A DNA stretch of 29,059 nt from an uncultured Campylobacter sp. (GCF_938017705.1 NZ_CALIIS010000221.1:1-29059); one strand, 5' to 3'. Shown: positions 15,683-24,437, numbered from the stretch's first letter. Made by a program: numbers and translations. The notes: generated by a model not told the origin, from the letters alone.

Positions 15683-17314
15683 ATGGCAAAACAAACGAAA
15701 TATATTTTCGTCACCGGCGGAGTGCTGAGCTCGCTGGGTAAGGGCATTGCGGCGGCGTCGATCGCGACGCTTTTAAAGCACGCTGGGCAAAAAGTGCGCA
15801 TCTTAAAGGCGGATCCTTATATCAACGTCGATCCAGGCACCATGAGTCCGCTGGAACACGGAGAGGTTTTCGTCACCGACGACGGCGCGGAGACCGATCT
15901 GGATTTGGGGCACTACGAGCGGTTCTTGGATGAAAATTTAAGCCAAGACAACAACTTCACCACGGGCAAAGTTTACAGCTCCGTCATCGAAAAGGAGCGC
16001 AGGGGTGATTATCTGGGCAAGACGATCCAGGTGATCCCTCATATCGTAGGCGAGATCGTGCGCCGCATAAAAAAGGCAGGCGAGGGCAACGACGTGCTGA
16101 TCGTCGAGATCGGCGGCACCGTAGGCGACATCGAGGGGCTACCGTTTTTAGAGGCGATCCGCGCGATGAGAGTGGAGCTGGGTAGAGTAAATACGATGAA
16201 TATCCACCTCACGCTAGTGCCTTTTATAAAAGTCGCGGGCGAGCTTAAAACTAAGCCCACGCAGCACAGCGTAGGCGAACTGCGCCGCATCGGTATCAGC
16301 CCCGATATGATAATCTGCCGCTCCGAAATGCCGCTAAATCGCGCGCTTAAAGATAAGATCGCGCTAAGCTGCGGCGTAGATAAAAACTGCGTCATCGAAA
16401 GCCCCGATAGCGCGAGCATCTATCAGATCCCGCTTGCGTTTTTGAAGCAGGATATTTTAACGCCGATCGCGGAGACTCTAAGCTTAAATAAGCTCGAAGT
16501 CGATATGAGCAACTGGGACAGCCTAGTTAAGCGCGTCATCGTGCCTACGAACGAAACCACGATCGCCTTCGTCGGCAAATATATCGATCTGAAAGAAAGC
16601 TACAAATCCCTCACCGAGGGGATCATCCACGCGGGCGCGACGCTTGATACGCGGATAAATTTAAAGTGGGTAGATAGTGAAAAAATTGAAGCAAGCAATG
16701 TGGATGAAATTTTTCGCGACGTAAACGGAATTTTGGTCGCGGGCGGCTTCGGCTCGCGCGGGGTGGAGGGTAAAATTTTAGCCATAAACTACGCGCGGGT
16801 GCATAAGGTGCCGTTTTTGGGCATCTGCCTGGGGATGCAGCTTGCGATGGTGGAGTTTGCGCGCAATATTTTAAAATTAAAGAACGCTAACTCCTCAGAA
16901 TTTGACCCGCAGACCGAAGATCCGGTGATCTATCTGATCGACAGCTTCATCGACGCAAGCGGCAAAAAGCAGATCCGCACGCACAAATCCCCTATGGGCG
17001 GCACTATGCGGCTGGGCGGCTATGACTGCGACGTCAAAAAAGGCTCGCTTTTGGGTAAAATTTACGGCGAACAAAAAACCATCCGCGAGCGCCACCGCCA
17101 CCGCTACGAAGCCAATCCGAAGTACCGCGCCGAGTTTGAAAAGCACGGGCTTATCGTCTGCGGCGAGAGCGACGGGCTTATCGAAGCGGTCGAGCTAAAA
17201 AACCATCCGTTTTTTCTGGGCGTGCAGTTTCACCCGGAATTTACCAGCCGTCTAGTGCGCCCAAATCCCGCTATTTTGGGCTTTATCGAAGCATCTATAA
17301 AAAATGCTAGGTAA
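15683..17314 (+). CDS. pyrG: CTP synthase
   Basis: This encodes the 543-residue enzyme that aminates UTP to CTP using ATP and glutamine, the last step of de novo pyrimidine nucleotide synthesis. The N-terminal synthase domain (about 1-265) starts FVTGGVLSSLGKGI (P-loop) and contains LKADPYINVDPGTMSPLEHGE. The C-terminal class I glutamine amidotransferase domain has the nucleophile C382 (GICLGMQ) and the catalytic H517/E519 (FHPEF). Length and motifs are normal for the family. The 3' end overlaps recJ by 11 bases, so the two genes are translationally coupled. Confidence 0.98.
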   Translation: MAKQTKYIFVTGGVLSSLGKGIAAASIATLLKHAGQKVRILKADPYINVDPGTMSPLEHGEVFVTDDGAETDLDLGHYERFLDENLSQDNNFTTGKVYSSVIEKERRGDYLGKTIQVIPHIVGEIVRRIKKAGEGNDVLIVEIGGTVGDIEGLPFLEAIRAMRVELGRVNTMNIHLTLVPFIKVAGELKTKPTQHSVGELRRIGISPDMIICRSEMPLNRALKDKIALSCGVDKNCVIESPDSASIYQIPLAFLKQDILTPIAETLSLNKLEVDMSNWDSLVKRVIVPTNETTIAFVGKYIDLKESYKSLTEGIIHAGATLDTRINLKWVDSEKIEASNVDEIFRDVNGILVAGGFGSRGVEGKILAINYARVHKVPFLGICLGMQLAMVEFARNILKLKNANSSEFDPQTEDPVIYLIDSFIDASGKKQIRTHKSPMGGTMRLGGYDCDVKKGSLLGKIYGEQKTIRERHRHRYEANPKYRAEFEKHGLIVCGESDGLIEAVELKNHPFFLGVQFHPEFTSRLVRPNPAILGFIEASIKNAR

Positions 17315-18884
17315 AAATGAGATAAGGGAAATTCTAAAATCGAGATTTGCGAACGATCAGCATACTAAAATTTCTGAAATTCCCTTACCTTGCGAGCTGA
17401 AGGATACCTATAAGGCGGCTTTGCGCATAAAAACTGCCATCGAAGAAAACCAGCGCATAGCCGTAGTCGGCGATTACGACGTCGACGGTATCGTAAGCAC
17501 CGTCATAATGAGCGATTTTTTCAATCAAATAGGCGCGGAGTACGTTATTAAGATCCCAAACCGCTTCACCGACGGATACGGGCTAAACAGCGAGATCATA
17601 GGCGAGCTTGAGGATGTGGATCTCATCATCACCGTAGATAACGGTACCTCCGCGACGGAAGCCGCCGAAATTTGCGCGCAAAAGGGGATTGATCTCATCA
17701 TCACCGATCATCACATGCCTCCGCCCGTGTTGCCGCGCGCTTATGCGATAATCAATCCGAAGCAGCCCGATTGCACCTTTCCAAATATCGAAATTTGCGG
17801 TGCGCAGGTAGCGTGGTATCTCGTAGGCGCGCTAAAAGAAACCCTCGGCGTGAACTACGATATGGCAAGCTCGATGGATATCCTCATCATCGCCATAATC
17901 GCCGATATGATGGAGTTGCGCGATATGAACCGCGCGCTTTTGCGCTTCGGCATCAAGCGGCTAAATAGCTCAAATCGCGCTTGCTTCAAGGCGATTAAGG
18001 AGCATTATTTTAAAAAGCACTTCGAATTCGACGATATCAGCTACACGATCGCGCCGCTAATCAACTGCACGGGGCGGATGGACGATGCTACGATGTCGTA
18101 TAACTTCCTATGCGCCAAAAATATCAGAGAGGCAAACCACTACCTAGAGACGATAAATTCCATCAACAACTCGCGCAAAGAGGAGGAGAAAAGCCTCTAC
18201 GACGAGATCGTAAAAAGCGTCGATCCGAGCGACAACGTCATCGTCGTGTGGGGTCCACAGTGGCACGAAGGCATCATCGGCATCGTCGCAAGCCGCCTAA
18301 GCAAGACCTACAAAAAGCCCGCGATCGTCTTTAGCGTGAGCGACTCACGCGCCAAAGGAAGCGCGCGCAGCATCGGTAAATTTGACATTTTAGAGCTGAT
18401 CTCCTCGCAAAGCGAAATTTTAACGACCTTCGGCGGGCACAAGGGCGCTGCGGGCGTGGGGATCGATCCTGCGCTACTTCAGGAGTTTAAGCGCCGCGTA
18501 AATGAACGCATTACGCCTAAGGATCTGAGCGATTTTAGCGCGCAAGACGATCTGTTGGGCGAGCTAGATGCGTCGCAGATAGATTTCGAGCTGCTTGAAA
18601 TTTTAGAATTTTACGAGCCCTACGGGCAGAAAAATCCGCGCCCGCTCTTTTGTATCAAAGGCGCGCGCGCGCGCAACATCAGAGAGATCGGCAAGGAGGG
18701 CAAGCATATCAAAATGGCGCTTGATAAAAACGGCGGCAGCGTCGAGGCGCTGTTTTTCAACTACGACTTTTTGCCGCGCGCGGGAGAGCGGGTGGACGCG
18801 ATCTTTACGATTAGCAAAAACAACTTCCGCGGCACAATCACACCCGAGCTCATCATCAAGGAGCTGGTCCCGAGCGAGGGATAA
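17304..18884 (+). CDS. recJ: Single-strand-specific 5'-3' exonuclease RecJ
   Basis: This encodes a 526-residue DHH-superfamily nuclease used in recombination and mismatch or base-excision repair. The DHH domain carries GDYDVDG (D57, D59), VDNG (D112) and TDHH (D135-H137) for the metal centre, then APLINCTGRMDD around 250-261. The DHHA1 domain ends in GGHKGAAG (377-384). A C-terminal OB-like domain follows (about 410-526), giving a normal but compact RecJ. It overlaps pyrG by 11 bases and shares its promoter. A (GC)6 tract at 18661-18672 lies inside the coding sequence. Confidence 0.95.
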   Translation: MLGKNEIREILKSRFANDQHTKISEIPLPCELKDTYKAALRIKTAIEENQRIAVVGDYDVDGIVSTVIMSDFFNQIGAEYVIKIPNRFTDGYGLNSEIIGELEDVDLIITVDNGTSATEAAEICAQKGIDLIITDHHMPPPVLPRAYAIINPKQPDCTFPNIEICGAQVAWYLVGALKETLGVNYDMASSMDILIIAIIADMMELRDMNRALLRFGIKRLNSSNRACFKAIKEHYFKKHFEFDDISYTIAPLINCTGRMDDATMSYNFLCAKNIREANHYLETINSINNSRKEEEKSLYDEIVKSVDPSDNVIVVWGPQWHEGIIGIVASRLSKTYKKPAIVFSVSDSRAKGSARSIGKFDILELISSQSEILTTFGGHKGAAGVGIDPALLQEFKRRVNERITPKDLSDFSAQDDLLGELDASQIDFELLEILEFYEPYGQKNPRPLFCIKGARARNIREIGKEGKHIKMALDKNGGSVEALFFNYDFLPRAGERVDAIFTISKNNFRGTITPELIIKELVPSEG

Positions 18885-19356
18885 ATTTTAAAATTTAAGC
18901 CGGCTTGGCGTGCATTTCACGCCGGGCACGGCCTTTAAATTTAGCGCTCGATCTATGAGCTAGGCGCGCATTGCGCACTCGGCGGGTTCGCCCTACTACA
19001 GCGTCCATCTACTCTACTCGCCCGATATATATTGCACGCTCAGTGCGACTTCAAAATTTAATGCGCGAGCTATGGATTTGACTTGCGATGCGAGCTCAAG
19101 CGTGCGATTTCGGGGTTCAGCACGGCGCGCAAACGCGATGCGTTATTTTCAGCTCCCGCACGGTTTGCAAACTCGGTGAAATTTTTGGGCGCGGTAAAAG
19201 TAAAATTTAAACGTTTTGGAATTTTAAAATTTTGCGAGGGCGAGCGGGAGCAGTCGGAAACAAACAGAGCGACCCTGCAAATGGAATTTCGGATAAAATT
19301 TTATGAAGCGGCGGGCGGGCTAAATTTTAAAATTTGACCCGCCCTAAATTCAGAGG
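18885..19356. other. Gene-free spacer with a possible recJ terminator hairpin
   Basis: I recognise no gene in these 470 bases. An 84-codon frame at 19083-19337 has no ribosome site and no recognisable product. GGCGTG (18907-18912) and CACGCC (18918-18923) form a 6-base stem with a 5-base loop, followed by a GGCCTTTAAATTT stretch; this could terminate recJ weakly. The rest is G+C-rich sequence interrupted by AAATTTTAAAATTT-type palindromes. Confidence 0.4.
19313..19344 (-). terminator. Long hairpin downstream of the cupin gene
   Basis: GGGCGGG (19313-19319) and CCCGCCC (19338-19344) pair perfectly. They are continued by an inner AAATTTT/AAAATTT pairing, so almost the whole 32 bases fold into one stem. 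It starts 13 bases after the cupin stop. There is no T-run beyond it, so intrinsic termination is likely but not classical. Confidence 0.5.
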
Positions 19357-19686
19357 CTAAAAAACCACTACTAAAAACCACTTAAACGGCACCGGCGCGA
19401 AGATCGCGTGCGGCAAGCCCGCAGGCATGACGATACTTTGCCCCGCTTTTACGCGGTGCTTCTGCCCGTCGATCGTGAAATCGCCCTCCCCCTCAAGCAC
19501 GTAAACGAACGCGTCGCCGTCTGATTTGTGCGAGCTGATCTCCTCGCCGCCGTCGAAGGCAAAAAGCGTCATATTCAGCGCAGGATTTTGCGCGAGGGTG
19601 CGCGAAACCACCTTGTGAGGGGCTACTTCGACTAGCGAAGCAAGCTCTACGGCCTTAGCGGCGTCGATATTTTTGATGTGTTGCAT
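19357..19686 (-). CDS. Small cupin-domain protein
   Basis: This encodes a 109-residue single-domain cupin (beta-barrel). Motif 1 is degenerate (SSHKSDGDAFVYVLEGEG, about residues 51-68, with H53 and E66 visible). Motif 2 is AGQSIVMPAGLPHAI (about 82-96, H94). Such proteins bind a metal or small ligand; the actual role is not predictable. AAGGAGAA before the ATG marks the start. It is the last gene of the minus-strand operon, 66 bases after the NnrS-like stop, and is followed by a long hairpin. Confidence 0.85.
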   Translation of the reverse strand: MQHIKNIDAAKAVELASLVEVAPHKVVSRTLAQNPALNMTLFAFDGGEEISSHKSDGDAFVYVLEGEGDFTIDGQKHRVKAGQSIVMPAGLPHAIFAPVPFKWFLVVVF

Positions 19687-19752
19687 AAGTTCTCCTTGAA
19701 ATGAAATTTGATCGATTGTAGCTAAAATTTAGCAAGCCCGCTTTGATGAGCA

Positions 19753-22005
19753 TCAATCCGGATCCGCGCTGAAAGGATTTTTCAGAAAGATCGGGATGAA
19801 ATTTATCAGATATAGCGCGACCGCGGCGATAAAAAGCGCCGCGGGGATCATCACGTATAAAACAAAGCTCTCGCCCGCAAAAACGGCTCTTAAACCTCCC
19901 GCGAGTAGAGCCAAAACGAGCGCCGCGCGGCTTAGGCGCGGGAAGTTTAGCGGCGAAATTCCGCTGTGGCGCTGTCCGGCGATCATCCCTACGAAAAGTA
20001 TCGCTCCATACATATAGCAGATCGCGATGACGTGCAGCGGCGCGACAGCATACCCCCCGCGGATCAGCGCCGCGCCCAGCCACAGGTATCCCGCCGCGCA
20101 CGCAGCCTGCAACGCGTAGTAAAACGCCATATAGTGGCGGCTTAGAATTTCGGCGTAGTGCAGCTCGCGAAGTTTCGCCAAAAACAAAAACCCGATACCA
20201 AGCGCGATAAATCCGCATGCCGCCTCGCTTAAAAAGGGCGTTGCGAGCGCCAAAGCGAAGGCGAGGAAAGCGGCTAAATTTTTGTAGATAAAATTTGGAA
20301 TAAAAACGGCGTCGCTTAGCCCCGCCTCTCTTAGCGCTTCGTTGCCGATGACGACGCTTATGCGGTAGCTTACGACGGCGATTGCCGCGACGTTGATATG
20401 CACGAAGCTAAGCAAAAACTTCTCATCCCCGCTTATGCCATAGGCGGCAGAGCAGGCGCAAAACGCCGCAAGGACTGCCAGTATGCTAAAATTATTCGAG
20501 TTTTTATCCAGCCACAAAAGCCATGCCGCAAAGATAAAAAATACCGCCCAAAACAGCCCCGTAATCGCCGCCGCCGCGCGTAAATTTAAAAAGCTTGCGA
20601 TAAAAGCCGCGATCAGGCAGGCGGCAAAGGCAAGCGAGACGGGCTTTAGCGAGCCCTCGAAGTTCGTCCAATCTGGCAGCGCGGTAAGCAAAAAAGCCGC
20701 GTAGATGCACGAGGGCGCCAAAAACAGAAAATAAAATTTATGAGCGGCGACATAATCGATCGCTAGCGCATCAGGCGCTAAAAAGCTAAGCGTGCCCAGC
20801 GCCGCAAAAAAGCAGGCGCAAAGAATAAAGGCGCGCATCGGATGGGAGAAAAAATTTCTCGCGCGCTCATCTTTAAATTTAGGCGCGTAAAAGCCTAGCC
20901 GCTGCGCTGGGCACGACTCGAGATTTTTGAGCTCCTGTGGCGAAACAGGCTCAGTTTGGCTTTGCGTGGAATTGATCTTAAAATTCCGATCGGAATTTTT
21001 AGCGCTCTGCGAGAAGGTTTGAACAGAACTCGGCTCGGCGTCTATGCCGTTTTGCCAGAAATCCTGCGCGGAATTTTGATTTTTGAAGCTTTGCATGGGT
21101 TCCGCTTCCAAGCTGCGAGCTGGATTTTTAAAATTTCGCGTAAAATTTGAAGCGGAAATTTTGAAATTTTGCGCGAGCTCGGTTTCCAAGCTCCATGTAA
21201 AATCTTTAAAATTTCGTGCGAAATCGAGAGCGTAAATTTTAAAATTTCGCGTAGAAATTCCGCCTGAATTTTTAAAACAATCTGCGCCAAATCCACAACG
21301 CAGACGGGCGTCTGGGTTCACGCCAAATCTGCAATGCGGGCAGGCGGCACGAGCAGAGTAGTCGGATACGCGCTGCAAAGGATCGCTCGCGTTAGGGCTG
21401 AGCCGTGAGCTGAGACTCGCGCTAGAGTCGCGGCGTGAGCGTGTATCTCGGTTTGTGCCAACGCGCCGTAAGCAATCCCCCATACTAGGGCTGCGCCGTA
21501 AGTAAGTACTCGCACTAGAGCCGCAGTACGTATCGCCGCATAATAGCGCCGAATTTTGCGCTGTAAAATCGCAGTGCGCTGCGCCGCTCAAGAGCACGCT
21601 CACGCTATAATCGCAGTTCGAACGGCTACACAGCTCGTATTTTGGTGCGATAAAATTACGGCGCCAGGCGTCCTGCAAAAAGCTATAACCACTTGCGCTA
21701 AGATCGCAGCATCTGATGTCCCGAAAGAGCCTGTCTATGCAAGCAGCGAAATCATAACATTTAGTATCTCGCAAGAGCCTATGTCCGCCCGCGTCGACAT
21801 CGCGGCATCTAATACTTCGCAAGAGCCCGTGTCTGCGTATGCCTAGATCGTCGCATCTAGCGCTCGGCAAATGTCCGTGTTCGTACGCGTCTGGATCGTG
21901 ATACGCACCAAAGCTTCGCCTGCTTGCGTCTGGGCCGCAACGTAAGTTCAAATTTCGTGCGGAGCCTCCCTGCTTGCGCGCACTCAAGATAAAATTTCTA
22001 CTCAT
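19753..22005 (-). CDS. NnrS-like membrane protein with a 389-residue repeat-rich N-terminal extension
   Basis: The frame encodes 750 residues. From M390 (20838) on it is an NnrS-type protein: TM1 begins MRAFILCACFF, then a YAAFLLTALPDWTNFEG stretch equivalent to the GFLLTAVPNWTG signature, and about eleven to twelve hydrophobic helices. NnrS proteins are haem/copper-associated membrane proteins linked to nitric oxide and nitrosative stress. Residues 1-389 are hydrophilic, Cys/Arg/Ser/Asn-rich and built of degenerate repeats (16-, about 10- and 26-residue periods), with no recognisable domain apart from a CPHC-like cluster. The first ATG overlaps the ABC ATPase stop by 8 bases and has GGGGAG (22014-22019) at good distance, so full-length translation is plausible. 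The next in-frame ATGs (21096, 20838) have poor ribosome sites. Confidence 0.75.
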   Translation of the reverse strand: MSRNFILSARKQGGSARNLNLRCGPDASRRSFGAYHDPDAYEHGHLPSARCDDLGIRRHGLLRSIRCRDVDAGGHRLLRDTKCYDFAACIDRLFRDIRCCDLSASGYSFLQDAWRRNFIAPKYELCSRSNCDYSVSVLLSGAAHCDFTAQNSALLCGDTYCGSSASTYLRRSPSMGDCLRRVGTNRDTRSRRDSSASLSSRLSPNASDPLQRVSDYSARAACPHCRFGVNPDARLRCGFGADCFKNSGGISTRNFKIYALDFARNFKDFTWSLETELAQNFKISASNFTRNFKNPARSLEAEPMQSFKNQNSAQDFWQNGIDAEPSSVQTFSQSAKNSDRNFKINSTQSQTEPVSPQELKNLESCPAQRLGFYAPKFKDERARNFFSHPMRAFILCACFFAALGTLSFLAPDALAIDYVAAHKFYFLFLAPSCIYAAFLLTALPDWTNFEGSLKPVSLAFAACLIAAFIASFLNLRAAAAITGLFWAVFFIFAAWLLWLDKNSNNFSILAVLAAFCACSAAYGISGDEKFLLSFVHINVAAIAVVSYRISVVIGNEALREAGLSDAVFIPNFIYKNLAAFLAFALALATPFLSEAACGFIALGIGFLFLAKLRELHYAEILSRHYMAFYYALQAACAAGYLWLGAALIRGGYAVAPLHVIAICYMYGAILFVGMIAGQRHSGISPLNFPRLSRAALVLALLAGGLRAVFAGESFVLYVMIPAALFIAAVALYLINFIPIFLKNPFSADPD
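21106..21261 (-). repeat. Two 78-bp degenerate direct repeats in the NnrS-like gene
   Basis: Units 21106-21183 and 21184-21261 both begin TTCCAAGCT on the plus strand and share a TTTAAAATTTCG-type core. In the gene's frame they give a 26-residue repeat of the form NFKI-x-A-xx-F-x-RNFK-x4-SLE-x-E. Confidence 0.7.
21385..21540 (-). repeat. Degenerate repeats of about 30 bp in the NnrS-like gene
   Basis: Variants of CTAGRGYYGCGSCGTRAG recur on the plus strand, starting near 21391, 21420, 21485 and 21512. They translate to Ser/Arg-rich decapeptide-like units (for example SSASLSSRLSP). The spacing is irregular and the copies diverged. Confidence 0.5.
21702..21893 (-). repeat. Four 48-bp degenerate tandem repeats in the NnrS-like gene
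   Basis: Units 21702-21749, 21750-21797, 21798-21845 and 21846-21893 align without gaps, sharing ATC-x-x-x-GCATCT near the start and CGCAAGAGCC at unit positions 21-30. More diverged units flank them on both sides. In the gene's frame they give a 16-residue repeat of the form LxRDxxCxDxxAxxxR. Confidence 0.75.
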
Positions 22006-22687
22006 AATAGCTCACTCCCCCAAACTGCTCGCTTACCATGCGCTCTTCGTACCGCTCGTCGCGCGCGCTTAGCGGCTCGTCCAGGCTCACGACGCGCCTA
22101 AGCCCCATCCCTTTGGGCTCGAGCTCGATGATCTCGTGGCTTAGGCGTGCGGCTTCGAAGCGGTCGTGAGTCACCAAAAGGCAGGCAAGCCTCTCGCGTT
22201 CGATCTTTGAGACCAAAATTTCGGTCAGTACGCCGCGCAGATCGCGATCCAGACCTACAAACGGCTCATCAAGCAGCGCCAGATCGCAGCCGCTAAGGAT
22301 CGTGCGCAAAAACGCCGTGCGCTTTTGCATGCCACCGCTTAGCTCGCGCGGGAATTTATTCAGATCGCTCGGACTTAGCCCGATCTTTGCGGCGAGGGCG
22401 TAAATTTCGTTCACGCCCGCGGGGCTAAAAATTTCGATATTTTTAAGCGCCGTGAGGTTTGGTAGCAGGCGGTTTTCTTGAAACAAAAAGCTGATTTTCT
22501 TAAAGCCGTTTTCGATCTGCCCGCTTTTTTTATCCTCCAGCCCGCAGACCAGCCGCAAAAGCGAGGTTTTGCCGCAGCCGCTCGGGCCAAAGAGCGTCTT
22601 TACTTCGCCCGCGCGTAGCCGCAGCGAAAAATCGGAAATTATAACGTCGCGTAGAATTTCGTAGCGCAGATTTGAAATTTTTAGCAT
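21998..22687 (-). CDS. ABC transporter ATPase, NitT/TauT (nitrate/sulfonate/taurine) type
   Basis: This encodes a 229-residue nucleotide-binding subunit. Motifs counted from the ATG at 22687 are: Walker A GPSGCGKT (34-41), Q-loop Q70, signature LSGGMQKR (116-123), Walker B LLDEP (138-142) and switch H174 (VTHD). The frame can also be read from an ATG at 22690 (4-base overlap with the permease stop) or a GTG at 22699; GGAG at 22694-22697 suits 22687 best. It powers the permease encoded upstream with the Tat-exported binding protein. Its stop overlaps the NnrS-like start by 8 bases, linking all four genes translationally. The transported ligand is not evident. Confidence 0.92.
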   Translation of the reverse strand: MLKISNLRYEILRDVIISDFSLRLRAGEVKTLFGPSGCGKTSLLRLVCGLEDKKSGQIENGFKKISFLFQENRLLPNLTALKNIEIFSPAGVNEIYALAAKIGLSPSDLNKFPRELSGGMQKRTAFLRTILSGCDLALLDEPFVGLDRDLRGVLTEILVSKIERERLACLLVTHDRFEAARLSHEIIELEPKGMGLRRVVSLDEPLSARDERYEERMVSEQFGGVSYYE

Positions 22688-23484
22688 CATCTGCTCCACG
22701 GCATCAGTAAAATTTCAAGCGGCTTGGTCACGAGATAATCAAAAAGCGCCGTAAAGGCTATGACTAGGCACACATATGCCATAACCTCGACCGTATCGAT
22801 ATTGACGCGCGCTTCGGCTATCTTTGCGCCGATGCCGTCGTTCGCGCCCAAAAGCTCCGCCATTACAAGCACTTTCGCGCCGTTGCTGACTGCGACGTAG
22901 ATCGCGGGAAGCAGCCGCTCGATTAGGTGCGGCGCGTAGAGGTAGCGCAGTTTTTTTAAAATTGAGCTTTTGTAGCTGTCGAAAAGCTCGGTGTATTCGG
23001 CGCTCACGCTAGCCATCGCCTGCGCCGCGGACGCAAAAGTCATCGGCGCGACGACGATAACGACGGTAAAAAGCACGCTTGTATCGCCGAAATGAAACCA
23101 AAATATCGCAAGCACGATCCAAACGATGGGCGGCGCCGAGAGAAGCACGGTGATTAGCGGGTTTAAAAAGGCTCGCAGGCTTTTGAAATACCCCGCCGCA
23201 AGCCCGCTGCAAATCCCAGCAAAAAGCGCGAGCAAGGTGCCTGCAAGCGCACGTTTAAGCGATAGAGCTAGATCGTTTGCGGCGAAATTTTTTAAAATTT
23301 CGCACGCTTTAGAAAAAACAGCCGCTGGCTCGGGCAGAATAAGCGGCCCGTAAGCCTCGCTCGCCACCTGCCAGACGGCTATGAAAAAGCACACCGCTCC
23401 TAGGCTCGCAAAGCCGCCCCACAGATAGTCTATGACGTAAAACGCGGGGTTTTGAGCTTTGCGAATTTTATCGATTTTTAGCAT
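22687..23484 (-). CDS. ABC transporter permease, NitT/TauT type
   Basis: This encodes a 265-residue inner-membrane permease with about six hydrophobic segments. The BPD_transp_1 core includes the EAA-like cytoplasmic loop around ELFDSYKSSILKKLRYLYAP, which docks the ATPase. The N-terminus is a short cytosolic segment before TM1 (about residues 26-42). It overlaps the substrate-binding protein gene by 7 bases upstream and the ATPase start downstream. The subfamily is that of SsuC/TauC/NrtB; specificity cannot be read from the permease. Confidence 0.92.
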   Translation of the reverse strand: MLKIDKIRKAQNPAFYVIDYLWGGFASLGAVCFFIAVWQVASEAYGPLILPEPAAVFSKACEILKNFAANDLALSLKRALAGTLLALFAGICSGLAAGYFKSLRAFLNPLITVLLSAPPIVWIVLAIFWFHFGDTSVLFTVVIVVAPMTFASAAQAMASVSAEYTELFDSYKSSILKKLRYLYAPHLIERLLPAIYVAVSNGAKVLVMAELLGANDGIGAKIAEARVNIDTVEVMAYVCLVIAFTALFDYLVTKPLEILLMPWSR

Positions 23485-24437
23485 AGAAAAAACTCATCCT
23501 TAGGCATCGCGCCGCCGATGAGCTTAGGGTTAAATTCCATCAAAATTTCATAAAATTTCAAAAGCTCGTCCTTGATCTCGCTAGGCTTTTTGACGCACAA
23601 ATTCGACGTATCGATACTCATAAATATCGCAGGCGGCGGCGCAGGGAAGAAATTTGTCCCGATCGCCGCGGCGCTTTGTTTGTTCGCTTTGATCCACGCA
23701 AGCGCGTCCGCTAAATCGGCATTTAAAATTTCAAAATCCGCCTTTTTCGCAGCGTAAAAATCGGTATCGGCGATGATGCCTGCTTGCGGGATTATGGGCT
23801 TTACCGAAAACGCCTGCGCCCACATATCGCTTAAATTTGCTCCTCGTTGCACGGCGATGCCCGATACTTTGCCCTTTAAGATCATGGCGCTTGCTAGCGG
23901 CTCCACCGTGATCGCGACGTCGTAGTCCTTAGCCAAAAACAGCTGCGCGCTCTCTGCGGGGCTGGCGGTGTAGTCGATGTTTAGCCCGCTGATGCCCTGC
24001 TTTTTCGCTATGGCTCGCACGATGATGTCTAGCATATCGTTTTTAAAAGGCATGACGATCTTTTTGCCCTTCAACTGCGCAAATTCCGTTATCTTCTCGC
24101 CCTTGCTCATCACGAAATTTAGTCCCTCGGTGAGGATATTTACCATACCGATCTTGCGCCCCTGATTTGCGAGGTTCACCCCTACGTTGCTAGGGCTCAT
24201 CATGACCTTGTACTCGCCGTTTGCTACGCCTGCGCGCAGCTGATCGGGATCGCGCCAAAGCTCAAGCTTTGCGTCGTATTTTTTGCCGATCTGCCCCTGC
24301 ATGCACGCAACGCCGATGATGAGGCTAGGCATCGCGGGCGCGCCGTAAATAGTAAAAGTCTCCTTTGCAAAAAGAGGGCTAGCAAGCCCGCTAGCCGCCA
24401 ACGCAGACGTTAGTTTTAAGAAATTTCTTCTTTGCAT
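23478..24437 (-). CDS. Tat-exported ABC substrate-binding protein, SsuA/TauA/NrtA-like
   Basis: This encodes a 319-residue periplasmic protein. It begins MQRRNFLKLTSA, a twin-arginine signal (R3-R4), with probable cleavage after PLFA (about residue 24). The mature part has the two-lobed layout of NMT1/SsuA-type binding proteins: an early beta strand TIYGAP, a loop KVMMSPSNVG around 77-86, an LKGKKIVMP hinge near 122-130 and a DVAITVEPLAS segment near 183-193. Export by Tat rather than Sec is uncommon in this class and may reflect a cofactor-bound or tightly folded ligand complex. It is the first gene of the operon and has RBS AGAGGAGA. The ligand is unknown; known family ligands are sulfonates, taurine, nitrate and thiamine precursors. 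Confidence 0.88.
   Translation of the reverse strand: MQRRNFLKLTSALAASGLASPLFAKETFTIYGAPAMPSLIIGVACMQGQIGKKYDAKLELWRDPDQLRAGVANGEYKVMMSPSNVGVNLANQGRKIGMVNILTEGLNFVMSKGEKITEFAQLKGKKIVMPFKNDMLDIIVRAIAKKQGISGLNIDYTASPAESAQLFLAKDYDVAITVEPLASAMILKGKVSGIAVQRGANLSDMWAQAFSVKPIIPQAGIIADTDFYAAKKADFEILNADLADALAWIKANKQSAAAIGTNFFPAPPPAIFMSIDTSNLCVKKPSEIKDELLKFYEILMEFNPKLIGGAMPKDEFFLC

Noticed and set aside
19083..19337. 84-codon frame between recJ and the cupin gene
   Set aside because: No ribosome site, no recognisable product and it ends inside the hairpin downstream of the oppositely oriented cupin gene.
21556..21846. 96-codon plus-strand frame with a 16-residue repeat
   Set aside because: No ribosome site or promoter, and the repeat is equally explained by the minus-strand frame that has a good start and continues into NnrS; kept only as a caveat.
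21702..21893. 48-bp regularly spaced repeats as a CRISPR array
   Set aside because: The repeats are contiguous and degenerate with no unique spacers, and they lie in a long open reading frame.
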